Positions 20,601-29,462 of a stretch of 64,000 bases of DNA are shown piece after piece; the first letter of the stretch is position 1; every line of letters starts with the position of its first letter. The notes beneath the pieces were generated by a model that was not told where the DNA came from, searched no databases, and worked only from the letters and a program-made list of their open reading frames with translations. Position numbers and translations under genes: made by a program. Origin of the DNA: Symbiodinium microadriaticum (Eukaryota > Sar > Dinophyceae > Suessiales > Symbiodiniaceae); the NCBI GenBank assembly GCA_001939145.1, contig LSRX01000754.1:19878-83877 (forward strand). Reading direction: 5' to 3'.

Positions 20601-23600
20601 GTGACAGTTTGTCTACGCATTGCGAGTGCAGCCGCTTTAACCAGAATTCACGGTGCACTCACCTTCCTGTCGCGCCTGTGTGCCTGGGAGGCGGCTGGAA
20701 CATGGTTTATAGCAAGCAAGAGATGTTCGGAAACTACGAGCGTGGGGCGCAGTTTGTTGCCAAGGCGGATTTTCCTTTTCCAGTCGTCAGCATGGCACTG
20801 CAGCATGAACGCGATGGAAAAGGCGAAGAGCTTCGCGCTGAACAAGCCCTTCTTCCACAGCTTCGACGCAGTACAAGGACGTCCCCTTCATGTTGATGTT
20901 CGAGGTTGAAGTGAGTCGCTGCCAGCTGGTTCCCTCGAAGTAGGTCGTCTCAAAGTCAAAGTCATCCTAGAGCCATGCCGTGTGAGGTGTAACCGTTGTG
21001 CGCCTCACGCTTTGGTGGGCAGACATCTGCTACCAGTCGAGCAGCTCTGGCCGAGATCTATCGCATCAGCCGTATCAGCTGGCTCCAGGTTGTGTGTTCG
21101 AATCGAGGAGACGGCTTGTAAGGGAGTTGATCGTACGGTCTCCTACGATTCGAGCAGAAACAGCGCTTGGACTTGCCATGCCTTCAGGCATTACACTCAA
21201 CAACATCCAGCTGGTTGGCATGCCCTGCGAACTGCAGGTGCGCTGTCTGTAGCATTAAGCTTTTCTCGAGCGTGCCGGGTTTGCAAATCAGAGCAAGAAG
21301 ACTCTGTGTCCCGCCTCTGCATGTGCCTGCACTGCAGGGGACCACTGCCACAACCACCGAGGCCGGACGTCCCACCCAATGGACACATTGAAGCATGAGT
21401 CTGGATTTTCTGGATGAAGATAAATATTGTGTTTAGGTCGTCGCCTGTCAAGAATCTAGATGTCCATCAGTATTGCTTCGACACCCAGCTACTTGCAGAG
21501 CCACAGGCCACTTCCCCAACATTCTCTGTATGCGAGAGTGTGTGTGTGTGTGTGTGTGCGTGCTACTAGACATTTACAACTAGTGACTTCGGTCCATGTT
21601 CTATCTGTCCCAATACAAGCAAGGGGCAGCAAGGAGTCTCCATGTCTGTGGCGAGCGAAGAAAGCTGTGGATAATCTGGGATTCGGATTCGGGCCCAATG
21701 CCCAGTGCACCTGCAAATCCTGCAACATTGCATTTGCAAACCGTGCTGCAATTTCGACGATCGAAGTCATCTAAGTATGTGCCTGTTTGTTCTTGCCTTG
21801 GGTTTCATGATTTATCTTTATTATTCTTTTTCTTGTTCTTTTTCTTGCAGTCTTCATCCCATGCAGCCGTGAACCAGCAGCAGGCATTCCAGTGGGCCCA
21901 CGTCAATCCGGTGCTTATGCCACAATGGAAGCAGAGCAGGTCCTTAGGGCGAGAAGGCCGGCAAGCTTAGAGATGCGGACGATTACGGTTCTCGAGGCTT
22001 CAGGTCTCCCGTCAGGTGTCGGGTCATCACTTCCTTCTGCTTGGTATCCCTTGTTCTGCACAGCTGTCCTTTTGAAAGGCTTTTGGCACGGCTGGCGGCA
22101 CGGTGCTTTCACGGCTTCAGAGGTCACTGCCACGAGTGCCAAGAGAGGCCTGCTCCGAAGAGGACGAGCCCTGCTCAAGAACTGAAAAGCCTTCCTGTCG
22201 GCCCAGGCGTGAGGTTCAAAGCAACCTGGGACACAGTCATCATGATCGGGTTATCACATGGCAATGCGAACGATTGGTACTGGGACATCGACTACTCCAT
22301 GTATGCCGCTTGGCGAGTTTCCCCTCCACGTCCTGAGACTGTGGTGTTCCGTAGATTCGTGACAGAGAGGTTCACACCTGGTGGCGGCGGCTCTGGGGTC
22401 GGAGAGGCCCCAGAGGCTGGTGGGGCAACTTGGCCCGAAGCCATCCACAGACCTCCAGAGGCGTTGTTGTCCGAGAGCTCCTCACCCCTTCAGGAAATCG
22501 ATTCCTGGGCAGTCACCGTTGGTCTGGAGGTGACCGCGACATTTTCGAAGTGAGGCGGGCCAGCAACCCGTTTGGATCTGCAAGCGACAACAAAGGGAGT
22601 CTGAATCGCACTATTTTTCAATTGTCAAGCAGCAAGAAGTCTGTGGGCGTCCTATGATTTGAGTCTTCTGCTGTTGTTGTTGCTGGTGCTGGTGCTGGTG
22701 CCGGTGGTGGTGGTGGTGGTGGTGGTGGTGGTGGTGGTGGTGGTGCTGCTGCTGCTGCTGCTGCTGCTATCGCAATGCCGCTGCAGGTTGAACAGCGATC
22801 GCTCACGCGTCGAGTATGTTGTCAACAGACGGGTGCTGTGGACGGCCCCAGAAACTGCCTGGTTCCCTATGAACATCGTGTCTCGGCTCTGCAATCAACT
22901 TGTTGCAGTCGGTGAGAGGAAAAGAGCTTGTTTTTGGTTGTTAATGGCTCTCTGAGGATGCCAGTGTCTGGCGCGGTGCTCTGTATGATGTCTCTTGGGT
23001 TTGCGATGGCGGCTGCTCTGAGGAGCCGGGATCAGCTTCCAGAATTTTGGGTTCTTGCAAATTTTCTTTTCAGCGGCAATTCAGGAGCCTGGCTATGACA
23101 AGGCACGTGCGACGCAAAATGCAAGCTGCATTCAGATGTAGACGGCATGACAAGGCTGTCGTGATCTTACGTCCAGTCTTAAGTCCTTGACATGTCTTGA
23201 AACTGCTAAAGTAGGCGATAAGGCCATCGCCGGAATCCTCTTCATCAGAGCCAGTTCTCGCAAACTCACGGTCTGAACGACCGCAGTCTTATATCGCAAG
23301 CAAAGCGCACGTTGAGTCCAGTTCAAGAGCCTGTGAGGCCGTGAGGCCGCGAGGTGAGGCTACGAGGTGACCCGAGGCTGCGAGGTGATAGATGCCCGCG
23401 AGTTTGCGACGGTAGAGCGCGAGGAGGCAGGTTGCCAGGCAGGGCCGGCGAGGACACCAGGTAAGACCGTGAGGCAGGAGAGGTGGCGAGAGTGTTTCTG
23501 TTCGTTCCGGTGTCAGTCTCACTTTGTAGGCTACTGCTTTAGCTTCGGCGCCATTCTACCGGTTTCACTTGATCAGATTCTTCCATCAGCCATATTGAAG

Positions 23601-26600
23601 GCTGAACACCTGTAGAGCTTCTTCACACAAGGTCGGAATGCACTCCCTGAAACTGCCTCAAGATCACCTACTTCTGGGAAGTTGGGGAATCGCTTTGCTA
23701 CTCATCATCTCGTACTACAGTTTGGGACATGGTACTCATTCTCTGTGATCCTTTTCCGCTGCAGCCGGCCAGTCCTTCTTCTTGGGTTGAGGAATGTTGA
23801 GGATCTTTGCAAGTTGAGCAACAACTCACTCCTCGCAGGTGCAGGGGGTTTTGGGAAGCGCGAGGTGAGCGCACCAGGCCCCGAGTTCAGCCCGGAAGGG
23901 CCTGCGCGAGGCCTGCGCGAGGAGGCCGCAAAGGTGCAATCGTCGCAAGATCGCGAAGGCCACTGAGCAACGAGGCTGCGAGCGCAGGCAGCGAGGCAGC
24001 GAGGCCGCGCGGCACGAGGTGGCCAGGCCACGATATGCCGCGCGCATATGTCCTGATATCGTCCTGACAGATACGTGCCCATACTTCAATTGATCCCCAA
24101 AGTCTCTTCCACTCGTTTCCGAGATCGTCCTGGGCATTTTACTTTTAATGGATTCTCCTCTTTTTCCGACCCGGCCGTCATCCCACATCTCCTGTCTTGG
24201 TACGTGCTTGAAGGTCTTCCTGGCCACAGACGCAAAGCGCTGGGGCAGGGGTCCAGGTGGACCGTCCGGCAGCGACCGCCCAAACGGTGAAGGGCTCCTC
24301 GGACAGATCTTGCGTTTCCGCTTGTCTGCATTAAGAATGTCTCGAAAAACACGAACTTCGATGATAAGCATGTCGTACATGCTGTATCGTGCTGTTTATC
24401 CGCTGTCTCTTGTGTCTTCCACCTTCCAGTAGCAAGAATAGGTTGCGACGTGATGCTTCAATCAAGATAGTGTTGCCAGAGAAGACTCATCATTGTCAAA
24501 CGGTTTCCGGAGTGCACGGCCTCTGCGTGCTTCTCACGTGTGCAGGCACACATTACATACGGCAAAGACGTAGCCTGTTGCTGAGTCACGTACACTTCTT
24601 TAGGATTTTGGGCAAACCATCAAAGTGATGGGCTTTGTGCACTTTGCAGTTGTTGTCAACAGTCGATACCTCTGGACGTTTGCACATGCGTACATGATCA
24701 CAGACCGAGCGAAACTTCACAAGACGATCACAACCCTAGTCTTGGACGTCGGATCCAAGACCCGCATACGCAACGAACGCAACAGCAGAGGGCCTGAGCT
24801 GCTACAATCTTGAACAGGGCATCGTTTCACCGAGGTATACATCCGGCGAGTATGCTGTATTCATGCAGCAGTCTTTGGATGGCTGCAGGATGTCACTTGA
24901 CGGAATCATCTTCCGGATATGAGAGGGAGATTGCGTCTGCCATAACGTATTCAAGGCTCTGCAACGAGCGCTACTGGTGCGCCGGCTTCGGCTTCAAGCA
25001 TACGGTCGCTCGGTTTTGTGCAAGCGCGGGTCGGCGCGCATGCCAGCCGTGCGTGGGCTTCCGATTGGCCTGCCAGGACTCCTTCGGCGACTATCCTGAT
25101 TGGCAGGAGAGACACAGAGCTGTGTTTATTTCAGGTCGGGACGTTTAGGAGGCCGAAAGTCTCCGAATCTGTCTGCGCCGAAGGAGGGGAGCTGCCAGCT
25201 CATGAGCCGCCTGGTTGAGACCACTTCCCGGGTCAAGAACTTCGACTCCTACAGGAAGGCCTGCGCCTCCGGCCTGCGCGCTGAAAGCTTGCAAAGGATC
25301 GCGATGTTCTGGCAACGATCCAAAGTCATGTCTTGTGCAGGTTGGGACTTGGCGCAGCTACGGCCCAAACTCTGCCTGTCGCATCGTGACTCGGCATGTG
25401 TGATGACCTTCAAGAAACGCAGCTTTCCCACGGAACTCCATCGCCGGCAACGTGGCAAATCCTTCAAAGCCCCAATCGGAGCTTCTAAGGGTGACAAGGA
25501 CTTCTCAGAAGACGGTGTCAAGACCGTGCAGAGGCTTGTGTCCGGAGACGGCAGCCATCTGGCATCCCTGGTGCAGAAACCTTGTCCAGGCTGAAGAATG
25601 TGGCCAGCCTAGAGGACTGCAAAGCCGCTGGTCTGAATGATTCTCGCTCCGGCAGCTTCGCAAGTCAAATCTCATACGTTGCTGTCACCGGGCATGCAGA
25701 ACAGGTCAAAGGTATGGTGAAGATAGCAATGCTGCATGGTTTGTGACCTGTGCTTGACCATGAGGTCATCTGCCAGAACAGGGACACATGTACTGGCATT
25801 GAGTACGGTCAACAGCACCACAGAGGACCGGGGTGCGGCCGGCTGCATGCGCCGCGCTTCATCTTGGTGCTCGCTCTGCTCGCTCTGCGGTTGAGGAAAC
25901 GTGTACTGCGAGCTTTGGTCCACGGAGATCCGGACCTCGGCCGGAATGCCAGGGGTTCAGTGCCTGGTCTACGACAACAAGAAGGCAAGGACCGGACGGA
26001 ATAAGTGACAGGGCCTTCTAGGACGAGCTCTCAGACTTCAGTCTCCATCACTTTGCTGCCTACAGGGACTCTTTGAGAGACAACCTGCTCGCGGCTGTGG
26101 TTACGGTGGCAGATGTGGCAGTACCAATAACCTTTACATTGGCAAAAACGGTCACTGAGGCAGCATTTGCAATCCCGACGCCATTTCGTTAGTGAACCGC
26201 GTCTCAGCCAAGGCAACAACTATGACGTTGCGACACGCGAGACGGCTGTCGAGGCCTGGGACGACTGAAGTGTTCTAGGATGTTTTGCTTTTGGAGCTGG
26301 GAGGTGTGTGGCCCTGTCTGCGAAGCCTCGGACTCTTCTTCAAGAATGGACTGGGGGTTCAGGCAAAGTGATCCAGCCTGTTGACAAAACGGGTGATTGG
26401 GTCAGGTTCGCAGATCAGCACGGGTAACCAGATGTAGCCTAGACTGCCAAAGATTGTCTTGCCATTCCGAGGAAAGCTGTGGTGGCTTCAATTGGTACGA
26501 GAAGGAGAAGCCATTTCGACTGAAGCAGTACAAACCGCTAGGATGGTGGGTCCTGTTGGCAGTAACACGGCTGGCGGCTTGTTCAACTTTCCGAGGCGAT

Positions 26601-27451
26601 GCCTTTATCGGAAGTCTGTAACCTGCCGCACGGTCAAGAACGATGGGCGCGACTGCTACGTTCGTCGGGTGGCTCCCTTGCAGGGTCTGTGGTGAAGTCA
26701 CATAGGGGAAGAGAAGCCTATAGAAGCCTGCAGGTCGCGCCACCCACAGACGAGCAGGCCGGGCCCCAAGGTTAAGCCCCTAGTTTTCCTTTGCCCTGAA
26801 ATCCTTGCAATCCCCAGTAGCCTGGCGCCAGGACACGACCACAACCACGACCGAGGCAGGGAGCATGGTGAGAAAGGTTGAGTTGCACTTCTTCGAACAT
26901 GCCGTCCAACCCGCACCCGGCTTCTTGCATGCCTGAGAAAGGTTTACTACAATGGCTGCTTCCGAAATGAGGGCCGGAATCGGAAGAACAATCGTGTGAC
27001 TGGGCCCAAAGTTTGCACAGCCGGATTAGCTGAAGCTCGACAAGCTTGTGTGTCAGGAACGTGGTTCATATACGATGCCGAAGTGTACGGAGCTCGCGAA
27101 GAAGGGCGGCTTTCTCTATTTCGGAATGGAGTATCCTCAAGGACGGGGTTCCCTTCCGCTCTTGCAAAGTCTTTTCGCTTGCCTTTACAGATGGCTATCG
27201 GAGGATATTCCAAAGCTGGAGAAGCCGAATGCATGCTGCTTGACGATATCCCGACGATGAACATCGTGCCTTGGCTCTTTGAGGTCCCATGTAGCACAGC
27301 TGACAATGCTGCTGTTGTCCACTATGAAGTTTGCTGGAGTTTTGAAGGCCCCAGACAACGATTGCCGCAAAGAGATTTGGAACAAGAAGGGCCTGGGATC
27401 AGCCAATCGTCTGGCTATTTACTCCGTCATCAAGGCCCGCTGATTTCATTT
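15802..27451 (+). CDS. Multidomain secreted/surface protein locus A (scattered exons)
   Basis: This + strand stretch contains a series of short exons with good splice sites and Cys- or Trp-rich sequence, typical of extracellular proteins. It includes a duplicated 93-nt exon, a carbohydrate-binding-like module, a beta-rich segment (YYYVRYRTQDDKKFTIT), a 'GLSHGN...IDYSMY' module and Cys-rich PAN-like pieces. A likely C-terminus RLAIYSVIKAR-stop lies at 27451. It may be more than one gene; for example an exon at 21662-21774 could also end a chain. I cannot order all exons into one transcript. Individually supported exons are listed separately. Confidence 0.4.
15980..16076 (+). CDS. Putative exon with WAYNDGGSYGTN motif
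   Basis: After CTCTCAG, one open frame reads VQCCCVRDDQVWAYNDGGSY, then GTNAAGRHIVR, ending near a GTGAGG donor. The composition suggests an extracellular domain. Another open frame over the same bases starts TVLLCAGRPG, so the reading frame is not certain. Confidence 0.35.
16731..16823 (+). CDS. Duplicated exon, copy 2, with GC donor
   Basis: Thirty-one codons encode VTCLGTWGTHLPWGFIAPSA, then TPDPVPKSLAE. It has the same length, same phases and the same start (CAG|GTGACCTG) as the copy at 15802. The donor here is GAG|GCGACG where copy 1 has GAG|GTGGGT, so one copy uses GT and the other GC at the homologous site. Confidence 0.6.
17531..17631. repeat. (CTG)n microsatellite
   Basis: About 100 bases of CTG triplets with a few GGTG and CTC interruptions, followed by TTTAGGG-like words to about 17715. 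Confidence 0.95.
18085..18200 (+). CDS. Putative Cys-rich extracellular exon
   Basis: One frame reads ADCEAEVAKIEPGNVICETN, then NWWGGPGCPCEHSCDLTR. It is rich in Cys, Trp and Gly, as in extracellular modules. Boundaries are approximate. It is followed by a tandem GCCAGTTA duplication near 18220. Confidence 0.4.
18447..18533 (+). CDS. Carbohydrate-binding-like module 1, first half
   Basis: The exon follows ATCCAG and encodes GVHFTSWAKITLAQPAKLSQ, then VEIFHW. The same order of motifs recurs at 29.4-29.6 kb (GVHFTRWAEIKL...VYHW), showing a shared domain. The pattern resembles galactose-binding-like beta-sandwich folds, but this is inference. Confidence 0.5.
18601..18650 (+). CDS. Carbohydrate-binding-like module 1, second half
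   Basis: It encodes TGLQCQYELQYDSGE, the continuation of the module begun at 18447. The second module reads TGLRCWYRVQYDQGG in the same place. The exact splice junction after HW could not be resolved. Confidence 0.45.
20112..20171 (+). CDS. Putative Cys-containing exon (DINRAINDKC)
   Basis: After TATGCCAG it encodes DINRAINDKCPGSMQCRVQ(R), followed by GTGCAT. It joins in phase to the next exon to give QRYYYVRYRTQ, with the usual one-base AG|G ambiguity. Confidence 0.45.
20261..20349 (+). CDS. Putative beta-rich exon (YYYVRYRTQDDKKF)
   Basis: The exon follows CCGCTCACAG and ends before GTACGT. It encodes YYYVRYRTQDDKKFTITLTL, then QEVLVIPHY, alternating polar and hydrophobic residues as in beta strands. 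Splice sites on both sides are good. The family is not recognised. Confidence 0.5.
20533..20594 (+). CDS. Putative exon (CRGEGYSGLRIDL)
   Basis: In phase with the preceding exon, it encodes (Y)CRGEGYSGLRIDLQSASCPA before a GTGTTT donor. It probably belongs to the same chain as 20112-20349. The end is uncertain because the frame stays open. Confidence 0.4.
20874..20909 (+). CDS. Putative short exon (YKDVPFMLMFEVE)
   Basis: Between CGACGCAG and GTGAGT, with a canonical donor, it encodes YKDVPFMLMFEVE. It is too short to assign, but the splice signals are strong. Confidence 0.35.
   Translation, partial: QGRPLHVDVRG
21155..21237 (+). CDS. Putative exon (LAMPSGITLNNIQLVGMPCEL)
   Basis: One frame reads TALGLAMPSGITLNNIQLVG, then MPCELQ, ending at GTGCGC. 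The start probably follows CGAGCAG. The composition is that of a beta-rich domain. No family is recognised. Confidence 0.4.
21662..21774 (+). CDS. Possible C-terminal exon ending in stop
   Basis: The frame reads KKAVDNLGFGFGPNAQC, then TCKSCNIAFANRAAISTIEV and a TAA stop. CTCKSC is a possible metal- or disulfide-forming pair. It could end one of the genes in this stretch, but could also be read through an unseen donor. Confidence 0.3.
22206..22313 (+). CDS. Exon with GLSHGN...IDYSMY module
   Basis: After GGCCCAG it encodes GVRFKATWDTVIMIGLSHGN, then ANDWYWDIDYSMYAAW. I recall the 'h-x-h-GLS-x-x-N-x-x-x-x-x-h-IDY-x-h-Y' pattern from large secreted dinoflagellate proteins, where it appears as a beta-sandwich repeat (memory, not checked). 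Boundaries are approximate on the right. Confidence 0.5.
22676..22770. repeat. TGG / TGC triplet microsatellite
   Basis: TGCTGG hexamers pass into a run of TGG and then TGC triplets. Confidence 0.95.
23323..24033. repeat. Two clusters of degenerate GCGAGG/GTGAGG units
   Basis: Clusters at about 23323-23460 and 23858-24033 are built of GAGGC, GCGAGG, GTGAGG and GGCAGC words in irregular order, far more G-rich than the sequence between them. They look like related decayed minisatellites. Confidence 0.5.
24884..25010 (+). CDS. Putative Cys-containing extracellular exon
   Basis: The frame reads CHLTESSSGYEREIASAITY, then SRLCNERYWCAGFGFKHT. The spacing 'C-N-x-x-x-x-C-x-G-F-x-h' resembles PAN/apple-like modules of alveolate surface proteins. 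Splice sites are not fixed. Confidence 0.4.
25893..25988 (+). CDS. Putative PAN-like exon (CELWSTEIRT)
   Basis: The frame reads GNVYCELWSTEIRTSAGMPG, then VQCLVYDNKKARTG. 'C-x-L-W-S' followed by a 'C-h-h-Y-D' strand is similar to the C-terminal half of PAN/apple-type folds. It probably belongs to the same surface protein as the following exons. Confidence 0.4.
26423..26510 (+). CDS. Cys-rich PAN-like exon
   Basis: The frame reads TRCSLDCQRLSCHSEESCGG, then FNWYEKEK. Five Cys residues precede a 'GGFNWY' strand, the arrangement of PAN/apple domains (C-x3-C...C-x-GF-x-Y). Confidence 0.5.
26596..26690 (+). CDS. Cys-rich exon continuing PAN-like domain
   Basis: The frame reads RCLYRKSVTCRTVKNDGRDC, then YVRRV. 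This fits the second half of the same Cys-rich domain (C-h-h-R-K-S-x-T-C...D-C-h-x-R). Confidence 0.45.
27018..27155 (+). CDS. Exon with CTELAKKGGFLYFGMEYPQG motif
   Basis: The frame reads KLVCQERGSYTMPKCTELAK, then KGGFLYFGMEYPQG. The pattern C-x3-A-x5-h-x-Y-F-G-h-E is that of WSC/PAN-like Cys-rich modules of dinoflagellate surface proteins. Confidence 0.5.
27196..27270 (+). CDS. Exon with AECMLLDDIP motif
   Basis: The frame reads GYSKAGEAECMLLDDIPTMN, then IVP. It follows naturally on the 'EYPQG' of the preceding exon and completes the Cys-rich module. The acceptor is TTTACAG. Confidence 0.45.
27405..27451 (+). CDS. Possible C-terminal exon of locus A
   Basis: The frame reads SANRLAIYSVIKAR followed by TGA. 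'RLAIYSV' resembles the closing strand of the module, so the chain may end here. The next 300 bases show no coding signal and lead into a CAG microsatellite. Confidence 0.35.
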
Positions 27452-27786
27452 CCGATGGTTATGTATAGCGAGAGTACAAGTAGAAGTGGGACTGCACATC
27501 AAAATCACAAGCATGGGCAGAGTTCTGGGGCGAAGAGTTCTTGTGCTTCTATTGACAATCACGCATAAGGGTGGTCATGCAAGCATTGATAGCGCTATGA
27601 CTCACAGGCTAGCAGTCGTTACAAGTGTATGGGGACAGAATGGTTGAGGTGTTACTACGTCTGTTTAAGTTGAATTGAGTAGAACGACAAGAACCCCAAA
27701 AAGCGCATGACAGCAGCTTGAAGCGTCAAGCAAATAGGCGCTCCTTCACATATATAGTGCCACTGTGATTGGTAGTAGCACTTGCG

Positions 27787-27787
<1 letters not shown>

Positions 27788-27838
<51 letters not shown>

Positions 27839-27842
27839 CAGC
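27788..27842. repeat. (CAG)n microsatellite
   Basis: About 17 CAG triplets with a GAG interruption near the end. Confidence 0.97.
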
Positions 27843-28257
27843 AGCTAGAACTTCAGAGGGCCAACTTTTCTTAAGTCCTACCTAGGTGTTTCGGGTTTCA
27901 GTGTTTTTGCTCTCATTGCCTGTGACCTCCTGTTCCGCAGGCTCGTTTGGCTTTAAGGGCTCTTAGACGGGCTTTCCGAATTTCGTAGTGGCTTTGTTTT
28001 GCACGTTTGTTTGCATCAGATTTCGCGGTGGGTTTCTGCTTTTAGAAGGGTCTTCAAACTGGCCAAAGGGTTTCCTCACTTCCAGAGCTTGGGAGGGAAA
28101 GGGCAGTTAGCGTACTCTTTTGGTTGCTGCCGACGCAGCAACAACATCATCCCAAGCTAGTTTCGGACAGCCGCAAAGCAGAAATCTTGAACAATCACAT
28201 GGTTTCGCTGTCAAGAAGTGCCCAATGTGGAGGATCATGAAGATAATCATGATGCGG

Positions 28258-28280
28258 TTATGGTAGTGGTAGTATCAGAG

Positions 28281-28312
<32 letters not shown>

Positions 28313-28337
28313 GGTGGCAGTGGTAGTAGCAGTAGTA

Positions 28338-28377
<40 letters not shown>

Positions 28378-28418
28378 CGTAGTAGTAGTAGTAGTGGCGT
28401 AGTAGTAGTAGTAGTGGC

Positions 28419-28488
<70 letters not shown>

Positions 28489-28508
28489 CAGTGGTAGTAG
28501 CAGTAGTA

Positions 28509-28548
<40 letters not shown>

Positions 28549-28589
28549 CGTAGTAGTAGTAGTAGTGGCGTAGTAGTAGTAGTAGTGGC

Positions 28590-28659
<70 letters not shown>

Positions 28660-28679
28660 CAGTGGTAGTAGCAGTAGTA

Positions 28680-28719
<40 letters not shown>

Positions 28720-28760
28720 CGTAGTAGTAGTAGTAGTGGCGTAGTAGTAGTAGTAGTGGC

Positions 28761-28830
<70 letters not shown>

Positions 28831-29008
28831 TAGTACTAGTAGTAGTACTAGTAGTAGTCGTCGTCGTCGTCGTCGTCGTCGCCGTGGTGGTGGTGGTGGT
28901 GGTGGTGGTGGTGGTGGTGGCGGCGGCAGCGGTAGTAGTTTGTAAGTAAGCAAGAAAGAAAGTAGTAGTCGTCCTCCTCGTCGTCGTCGTCGTCGTCGTC
29001 GTCGCAGC
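28258..29008. repeat. GTA-based higher-order satellite with TCG/TGG blocks
   Basis: (GTA)n is organised into three near-identical units of about 180 bases. Each unit has GTGGTGGCAGTGGTAGTAGC, then a long GTA run and three TGGC-GTAGTAGTAG steps. After the third unit come (TCG)n, (TGG)n and (TCG)n blocks. The long open frames here are products of the triplet repeat. Confidence 0.95.
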
Positions 29009-29393
29009 AGCATTGCCGAAGCAGAAGTAGAAGCACAAGCAGCAGTAGCAGGAGTATTAGACATGAAGGCAGCAGCAGGGTATTTACACATGTGGCAGCT
29101 CGTTTAGAAGACGTGTTTTCGACAAGGCAACGACGGTGTTCATTCACGGGTCTTTGCACGCCTGTTCCGTGGCTTGGGTGGTTTGCTGAGGTCTGCCACA
29201 ATCAAAAGGACAATGCTCCGCACAATGCAAATTTTCGGTGCCATAGCAACGACCGCTGGTGGGGCTGGCGCGGCTTGACCAACATGGCGGTGCTCGGCAG
29301 TGAAGTCGTAGGACGGAATCATCTAACTGCACTTCACCTTTGCATGACCGAGGTCGCAACAACGACTGCTCGTCGCAGATTACTTCTCAATCA

Positions 29394-29462
29394 GACACCT
29401 GGACCTGGGGCTACGGGCGTGGCGTGCACTTCACGCGGTGGGCAGAGATTAAACTGCCCTAC
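29394..29462 (+). CDS. Carbohydrate-binding-like module 2, first half
   Basis: It encodes DTWTWGYGRGVHFTRWAEIK, then LPY, and ends at TAC|GTGCCG. It is homologous to the module at 18447 (GVHFTSWAKITL). Confidence 0.5.

Noticed and set aside
21020..21115. Possible tRNA because of GTTCGAATC
   Set aside because: No matching acceptor stem, D-arm or anticodon stem could be drawn around it.
22618..22894. Poly-Pro / poly-Thr / poly-Val frames
   Set aside because: Translation of the TGG/TGC microsatellite.
28247..29091. Open frames of 260-280 codons made of Thr, Tyr, Leu and Pro on the - strand
   Set aside because: GTA/TGG/TCG triplet satellite without stops; no non-repetitive coding sequence.
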